Of a DNA stretch of 64,000 nt, positions 58,582-64,000 are shown piece by piece. The DNA comes from Dryococelus australis (Eukaryota; Arthropoda; Insecta; Phasmatodea; Phasmatidae): positions 214,145,120 to 214,209,119 of the forward strand of contig CM057009.1 in NCBI GenBank assembly GCA_029891345.1. The letters run 5' to 3'. The notes beneath the pieces are model-generated. The model saw only the letters and a list, made by a program, of their open reading frames with translations, ran no database searches and was not told where the DNA came from. The position numbers were made by a program, and so were the translations under genes. The number at the start of each line of letters is the position of its first letter. Position 1 is the stretch's first letter.

Positions 58582-59690
58582 TGTTGTGTAAGCGGTCAAG
58601 AAACATGAATGACTTATCAGGGCAAACTATCACGAAACGCCCCAGCCAACTTCTGCAAGGTGCCACACCACACCACACCTTTCACGTAGCACCCCGAAAT
58701 GCCACGAGGCACCTCGCAGGAAGGAAGATTGCAGAGGGTGCTTATCACCACTCTGCGCCGCTCCAGCTGATGTTACACCGCCCTCTACAACCGCAGGCGT
58801 AGACAGGTCGAGTGTACTATAAATAGAAGTGCGCTGTCAAAGAACGCCAGTTATCTTCTTCAGTATCTCGCCTCATCACCTCGGTTCTGAGGCTCTCTAT
58901 TGCTAACCAGGTCCTCATGATCCACTACAAGAACTCCAGAGTCTTCAACATCGTCTGTAGGAACTATCAGAAGCTTCTACAATTAGTAACTACCAGCAGC
59001 TCAAGAAGCTCTCCAACAGTAAGCTTGCAGACATTCTGCCCAACACTTTCCATCGCCTGCCCATCTGATTCCACGACCACCAATACCTTTTGGTAGTGAT
59101 AACCATACCCATTGCCCTTCTGGTAAGTGGCCCCTTTTAAGTCCCTATTAGACACCCAAGTTAGAGTTAGCTAAGATTGAGTTGTTTTCGTAGCCATCAA
59201 AGTCATTTTCTGCCTTGCGCAGTCTAGGAGCAGGTCACCCTCACCTGTCTAACCGTAGCTTAACTTCTGTTCATGCTTGCTTGGTTAGGAGGGAGTACGT
59301 GTCACCTCATTTAGCCCTATGGAATAAATACGGGTTTGTTTCCTACCCGAGAGTATTTTATTTCTAGAGTATATGTATTAATTGCTAAGAAACCTCATGC
59401 TAATCAAAGAGCAAGCAGGAGACCAGGGATTTATTATACCATTGTGAACCATAGAGTAGGACTCCAGACTCCCCCTCTGGAATGTCTGTACGTCAAAACA
59501 CACACATTCTCCCGCCATATGTTCTATACACACAGGTGTATAGAAAGGTGGAGCCCTCCACTAGAAATTCAATCTAAGAGGTGGCTAGGCAATCGGCCCT
59601 GGCTGTACTCCGTTCACCGTGCCAACGGTGCCAGAGGGAGTACTTTCCTGGACCTGAGGGCCTGACCCCTCTTGCAACCCACATCCAACA
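58582..59690 (+). repeat. LTR candidate of a fifth gypsy element
   Basis: The sequence runs from tgttgtgtaagcggtcaaga to cacatccaaca, giving TGTTG...CAACA inverted ends. Inside it are a TATA-like actataaatagaag at 58818 and an AATAAA at about 59323, in the order expected for U3-R-U5. TGG directly follows (59692), as for a primer-binding site. There is no second copy in the window. Confidence 0.6.
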
Positions 59691-60799
59691 GTGGTTGGAA
59701 GGCGGCCTATACATTCCACTGTTCTAGGTCTGTGCGCCAGTGACGCAGGGTTGTAGGAGCACAGGGTCCAGTTGCCAAATACTGTGGGAAGTACACAAAG
59801 TTAGGTAATTGCAATTTGCAAGACTCTGTATAAATAATCATTTTTACCTGTATGCCATACACTCGCAGGAGTGGGTCTCAAAGGCAGGAATAAAAGGCAG
59901 CCTTTTTGGTCGCCAAGCGAGCATGTAATCGAACACCAACTTCACTCTGCAGCTTGACCCCACAGAAGAGAGCTCAAACTGCCCGACGACTGGAAAGTCT
60001 TACCCTTCCAGTCCCCTTTCCTTCTCTTTTTACAGCCCACATTTGCCTAGACCACAGTCAGCACCCTTTCATCATCGCCTACCTCACAGACAAAGAGACC
60101 AGGTTCGAGAAATTACCTCTGGTTCAAGTGATACCAACCAGCCAGCCGAACCAGTGCAGACACCAGTGATCAGCCTGCCAGCCCAAGTTGCAGTGCTCCA
60201 GGACCTGGGGCCATTACCAATGGCAGCTTACCACCCCTACAGCTGGGTAAGCAGACAAGGAGTCAGGTGGAGAAGGTGAGGAAGCCTGACAGTGTGGGTT
60301 CACCCATCCAGAGAGTAGCACTCGATGTTCCCAACTTTGTACTTTGTCGAAAGCCAACTCGCAAGGCTCCGATACCCCAGAATTAAGGTGTAGTTGCAGT
60401 ATCATGCGCCTGACCTAGCATAAGCAGAAACCACCCTGACTGTGACTTAAACTCTTACCCAGAAAGAGATGTTCGTCAAATGATTTTCTGGCGCCCAACG
60501 TGCATTGGACAAGACAAACCGCTTTCGTAGTAGGATATCATGCCCCAGAATCGGAACAGTTACTGTATCATGTGCAATGAACCCTTCCACCACACCTGCG
60601 TGAGCTTTATGAGTGCGAGGTATTCTAACATGCTTCCGATTGTCTGAAGAACCCAGGTCCTTCAACTGGACCAGTGACTTTCCCCCGCTGTACAGGAGAG
60701 CCACAGATACCGGACTTTGTGGGCCGCCCACACGAGGGCCCCCTTGTCTTCATGGTTGAAAGCGAGTGGGAGTTCAGAGAAAACAAAATCCCCATCAAA
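59691..60799 (+). other. Leader of the fifth gypsy element
   Basis: GC-richer sequence with short frames and no recognised domain on the + strand. The string tggcgcccaacgtgc at 60489 looks like a tRNA-Lys-type primer site, but it lies 800 bp after the proposed LTR end, so either the LTR end or this site is misread. Confidence 0.4.
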
Positions 60800-61200
60800 C
60801 AGTAGGTGAGCCGTGGGCAGACCCGCCTTAAAGGAAAGGCACTTTAGTGGTGGAATCGCTACGGCGAATTCATCACTGAGTATAGCCAATTGAATACTCG
60901 CCTAGCGGTCCAGTTTACCTGCAAAAAGGTAATGGCCCACTCGACGACAGAGTTTTATAGCAAGATACAGTTACCGGATGAAGAAGCCAAAAATTTTGTC
61001 CGTCGAAAAGTACAGATGTTCAGGCGAGTTTTTCCGGGCAGGGATATACAACTCTCCATGCGCCACATCATGAGAATGCTATTACCAAGGCTGTGTAATT
61101 TGTTACTCCTTCCGAATCTTTGGTCAATTGAAGAGCTAGTCGATTAAATAAAAGAAGCGGAAATAAACTTCAAGGCACAAGCCATCCTCGCACCCCAACA
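60800..61200 (+). pseudogene. gag of the fifth gypsy element
   Basis: The capsid-like frame reads RLKGKAL, a stop, then WWNRYGEFITEYSQLNTRLA and, from 60960, SKIQLPDEEAKNFVRRKVQM then FRRVFPG and IMRMLLPRL. The L-K-G-x-A-x-x-W-W pattern and the basic helix are typical of gypsy gag. Relatives are longer and have stops absent. Confidence 0.72.
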
Positions 61201-61539
61201 TTGCCTAAGTGCTAGTTACACCCAGGGCTCCATTTCCACAATGACTATCCGGTCAAGCCAACAGGGGAAGGGAACACGGGCTGAGCGCCAGCCGCTCCTA
61301 CCGACACAACTGAACAACAACAATCTCACCAGGCGGTAATGCTGCCGCCAGGGTGCGAAGCGGGCTTTCACCACCAGACAAACAGGACCTGTCATAGCGT
61401 AAAGAAGGAAACCATACCTCCAGTTTCCCCCCACAAGTGGAAATAAACCAGAGAAAAATCCTTGCTTTGCTGGATTTAGCTGCAACAACGGAATTTTATC
61501 CGGAGCAACATATTAACCCCAGAACAAAGGGCATCACTC

Positions 61540-61700
61540 CACCCATAAACATCACTAGTTCGCATGGCCCAATCTGACACAGCCCTAATAGTCTACAGTC
61601 GTACTACGTTAACAGTAAGCCTCCATAGATACTCAAACCCAGCCGAGTTTGTACTTTCACCCAACTTAACCGAAGCCATCGTACTCGGATATCCATGACT
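61540..61700 (+). pseudogene. Protease C-terminal part of the fifth gypsy element
   Basis: AEFVLSPNLTEAIVLGYP (about 61643-61697) fits the C-terminal I-L-G flap of retroviral-type aspartic proteases, with the phenylalanine/proline and L-G positions in place. The N-terminal active-site motif is not seen upstream, so it is damaged. Confidence 0.6.
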
Positions 61701-61849
61701 ATGACAGTAGCAGTGCCTCATAGACCATGGCAAACAGAGTATACCTGGGAGACAAGTACTGGGTCACTGTAAATTGGGAACACAGTCCCAAGGTGGTAAC
61801 ACCTCCACCACTTGAGCCCACCGAGTTCAATCGTCAACTGCCTGAGCCG

Positions 61850-62640
61850 GAGTTTCAAGAGTTAAAACTAATTTTAGATGAGCATGTGGGCGCCTTCGAG
61901 CGAGGAAGCAGATTATGCCAGACAAGGTCAATACGACATGAAATCTGGACCACCACGGAGGCACCCATCTATAATAACCCTTTTCAGGTGTCTGCTCATA
62001 GACACCATCTAATTATGACTCAGGTTAACAAAATGAAGGAGTAATGCATAGTTGAGCCTTCTAACTCCCCTGTAGTTATGGTACCAAAGAAGAATGGCCA
62101 GCTGCGATTCTGTGTGTCAACAACAAGATGTTAACAAAGTGAAACACCCGATAGCCCCCTCCTCCCAGCTATTAACCTAATGCATACACTGTGAGACATT
62201 GGAGAAGCCAAAATCTGTAGTACCCTCTGACATGGAGTCAGGATACTGGCAGATTGCAGTATACCCAGATAGTAGATATTACACCGCATTCACAACACCC
62301 AAAGAAGAAAGTCTTCAGTTTAGAGTAATGCAGTTCGGGCTTAAGAATGTGCCAGCCACATTCCAGTGGTTCATGTCGGCAGAGGTGCTAACGGGGTACA
62401 TTGGCGAGTTTTGCTTTGCATACCTCAATGTGATCATTTACTCCAAATTCTGGGAGGAGCACCGTTTAAACCTCCAGAAGGTTCTTGAAATACTCTAATG
62501 GCACTGTATGACCTGTTAATTATCCAAAAGCCACTTCTTCAATACACTACCTTGGACACGTGGTTTCCCTTAAAGGGAATTTCCCTCAACAAGATTCCAT
62601 AAGGGCGATAGAAGAGGTAGAAGAGCCCTCCAACAACAAA
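61850..62640 (+). pseudogene. Reverse transcriptase of the fifth gypsy element
   Basis: The finger part runs FQELKLILDEHVGAFERG to about 62044, then SPVVMVPKKNGQLRF. After a frame change DMESGYWQIAVYPDSRYYTA (62232-62291) keeps motif A, followed by MQFGLKNVPATFQWFMS. The usual YxDD site reads AYLNVIIYSK at about 62417, so both catalytic aspartates are lost and the enzyme is certainly dead. It is readable to HRLNLQKVLEIL at 62498. Confidence 0.85.
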
Positions 62641-62849
62641 TCAGTTGCACTGATTCCTCAGGCTATGCAACTGGCTAAGGGACTTTGTGCCAGATATAGC
62701 CTGACAGATAGCCTCTCTTCACCCCCTGTTGGAGGAGGTATGCCTTGTATTGCATCGTGTACACTGAATATATCCTTATTTATAGCTCCCCACCAGCTGC
62801 TTACCTGTCCTGGGTTTCCCTGCTTTTGATTGGACTACATTCGCACATA

Positions 62850-63430
62850 ATACTTGTTGTCCCACATTATTAGCAGATAAGGCTTCATTTCTCCGTGTAT
62901 CTTTCATCATACTTGCTTCATCCACTTGACAGCATGCACCACCTTTTCCAGTGATGCATCATCTAACCTCAACAAAACGTATTATAGGGCACAATCTTCA
63001 GAACCTTAAATAATATGATCCCTGGTTATACTTCCTTCTTGGTCACCGTAGTCTCAATGGAGTACCAAGGTTCTCAGTGCTGTTAGAGAGTGGTCAAATT
63101 TCTCTCCTTTTCCCATTTGCGTTGAACAAACTTGAAACGTTCATACATTGAATTTTTGTTCGTATAGTGGTAATTTTTTTTTATGCAGTTATGACAACAG
63201 CGAAACTTCTCTGAGTCTTGCTACCTTTGTTGACAGTAAACTTTAAGGTATTGAATGTACGCAAAGAGTCTTCTCCGATCAGACTAAGAAGTAATGCACA
63301 CTTATTTCATCTTTCATGGTAGTCTGGCCAGTTGCTGAGAAATATAACTGAAATTTCTGGTAGAAATTTTCCCAATTTGATGCAAAATTTAAGCCATTAA
63401 TATCCACAGGTCTTAGTGGCGTCAAAGTAG
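62850..63430 (-). pseudogene. gag of a sixth gypsy element, minus strand
   Basis: Read leftward from 63430: DINGLNFASNWENFYQKFQL then YFSATG, the start of a gypsy gag capsid region; then after a stop and frame change SLIGEDSLRTFNTLKF (about 63250), then KNSMYERFKFVQRK (about 63140) and more broken sequence down to about 62880. This is the typical W-x-x-F-x-x-Y...ATG then Y-E-R-F-K-F layout. Relatives have a full gag of 250-400 aa. Confidence 0.75.
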
Positions 63431-63439
63431 ACGCAGATG

Positions 63440-63786
63440 CCCTCCATGAATATATCCCAACATAGTCAGTGTATTATCTATTTATTACATTCAAAGTCAT
63501 CTCATAAGTACGTTTACATACAATCGTTTAGCACCATTCTCCTACATACTGACTTCACACAGTCCTGCCAACCTTAACCTCATACACTACTACATCTCCC
63601 TTTTTATAACAGTTCAGTAAATTCATACTACATGGTTACCATTAGTTTTTTAAAGCTTACATCTCAACATTATTACACATTACACCATTACATCTCCCAT
63701 CTTATAACAGAACAGTCATCAGGTTACAAATACTTTACATAAAACTTTCATTACAAACACATTTTTAAAAAAATATTCAAGGTTCA
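63440..63786 (-). repeat. LTR-like region between pol end and gag
   Basis: On the - strand a purine-rich run aagatgggagatg (63692-63704) follows the stop of the frame at 63787. A related aaaaagggagatg (63592-63604) lies about 100 bp further, and an AATAAA is at about 63484. Gag begins right after. This layout suits an LTR or a pair of short LTR-start duplicates. The sequence ataacag...tacatctccc repeats at 63581-63612 and 63679-63710. Confidence 0.45.
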
Positions 63787-64000
63787 TTATAATATACAGT
63801 TCCCAAAGTGATGAGGTGCTTTCAAAACTCTCTGAGGGCAAGATGATGTAACATACTGCTCAACCCTGAGTCCTCTGAATGGATAATTTTCTTCAGCTGC
63901 GAATCCTTTGAATCCCTCTTCCCATAGTTCTCCTTTCCCTTGTTGAAGAATGTGACCTGATTTTACCCTTATTACTGTACGTTCACCTTGACCAATAGGT
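63787..64000 (-). pseudogene. Open frame running off the window, likely retroelement pol tail
   Basis: On the - strand about 70 codons are open from the window edge to a TAA at 63787-63789. The C-terminal part reads WEEGFKGFAAEENYPFRGL then RVEQYVTSSCPQRVLKA. I do not recognise a domain, but placement just before the LTR-like segment fits the end of a retroelement polyprotein. The start lies outside the window. It is labelled a pseudogene from context, not from a visible break. Confidence 0.4.

Larger units (their letters stand above)
58582..62840 (+). mobile_element. Gypsy retrotransposon, LTR to RT, 3' truncated
   Basis: LTR, leader, gag (60800-61200), protease end (about 61570-61695) and RT (61850-62640) occur in order on the + strand. 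RNase H, integrase and the 3' LTR are missing. At about 62840 it meets an unrelated minus-strand element. Frames are broken throughout. Confidence 0.78.

Noticed and set aside
60489..60505. tggcgcccaacgtgc as the primer-binding site of the fifth gypsy element
   Set aside because: It resembles a tRNA-Lys primer site, but the best LTR end (CAACA at 59690, followed by TGG) is 800 bp upstream. Left undecided rather than annotated as the site.
1..64000. CRISPR array, rRNA genes, prokaryotic operons or a novel defence-type system
   Set aside because: No regularly spaced identical repeats, no rRNA-like sequence, and gene structure is clearly eukaryotic with introns and retroelements.

Overview
The window reads as a piece of a large, repeat-rich arthropod genome, most likely an insect. 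This rests on four short exons with clean GT/AG splice sites whose translations resemble insect contactin, on very long AT-rich introns, and on transposon families typical of insects. I see no bacterial gene organisation, no rRNA or tRNA gene and no CRISPR array. The species cannot be named from the sequence; intron size suggests a large-genome insect rather than a fly, which is inference.

The only host gene I can support is contactin (Cont), on the + strand. Four internal exons (682-855, 12961-13146, 22785-22953, 37708-37841) keep one reading frame across phase 0, 0, 1 and 0 junctions and encode consecutive pieces of fibronectin type III domains. Introns between them are about 12.1, 9.6 and 14.8 kb, and the intron after the last visible exon is at least 26 kb. 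Neither end of the gene is in the window.

Everything else lies in introns (or, at the far right, possibly beyond the gene) and is mostly dead mobile DNA. Intron 682/12961 holds a broken DDE transposase (4240-5226), a 265-bp repeat present in inverted orientation at 5385-5648 and 12437-12709, a TA-flanked MITE (6439-7038) and ends of pogo/Tigger-like elements. Intron 13147/22784 holds a Ty3/gypsy relic (13940-16190) hit by two copies of one tRNA-derived SINE. Intron 22954/37707 holds an RTE-like tail, a 413-bp MITE, another DDE transposase fragment, a gypsy integrase split by a 1.2-kb inverted-repeat insertion, and a further gypsy relic with gag and integrase.

The right part (37842-64000) holds a Tc1-like relic, a 2-kb hAT-like element, and the most striking structure. 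A DDE transposon with long terminal inverted repeats (about 42390-58440) is interrupted by a 13.5-kb minus-strand LTR element (44453-57991) with paired LTRs, a 4-bp GAAT target duplication, and decayed gag, protease, RT, RNase H, integrase and an env-like region. After it come a + strand gypsy element with its own LTR (58582-62840) and a minus-strand gypsy piece in which a pol-tail-like frame, an LTR-like stretch and gag follow one another up to the window edge.

No new molecular system is apparent. The interest lies in the nested insertions, the intact-looking target duplications, an env-bearing element and repeated long poly-G runs. All protein assignments are by eye; no database search was run.
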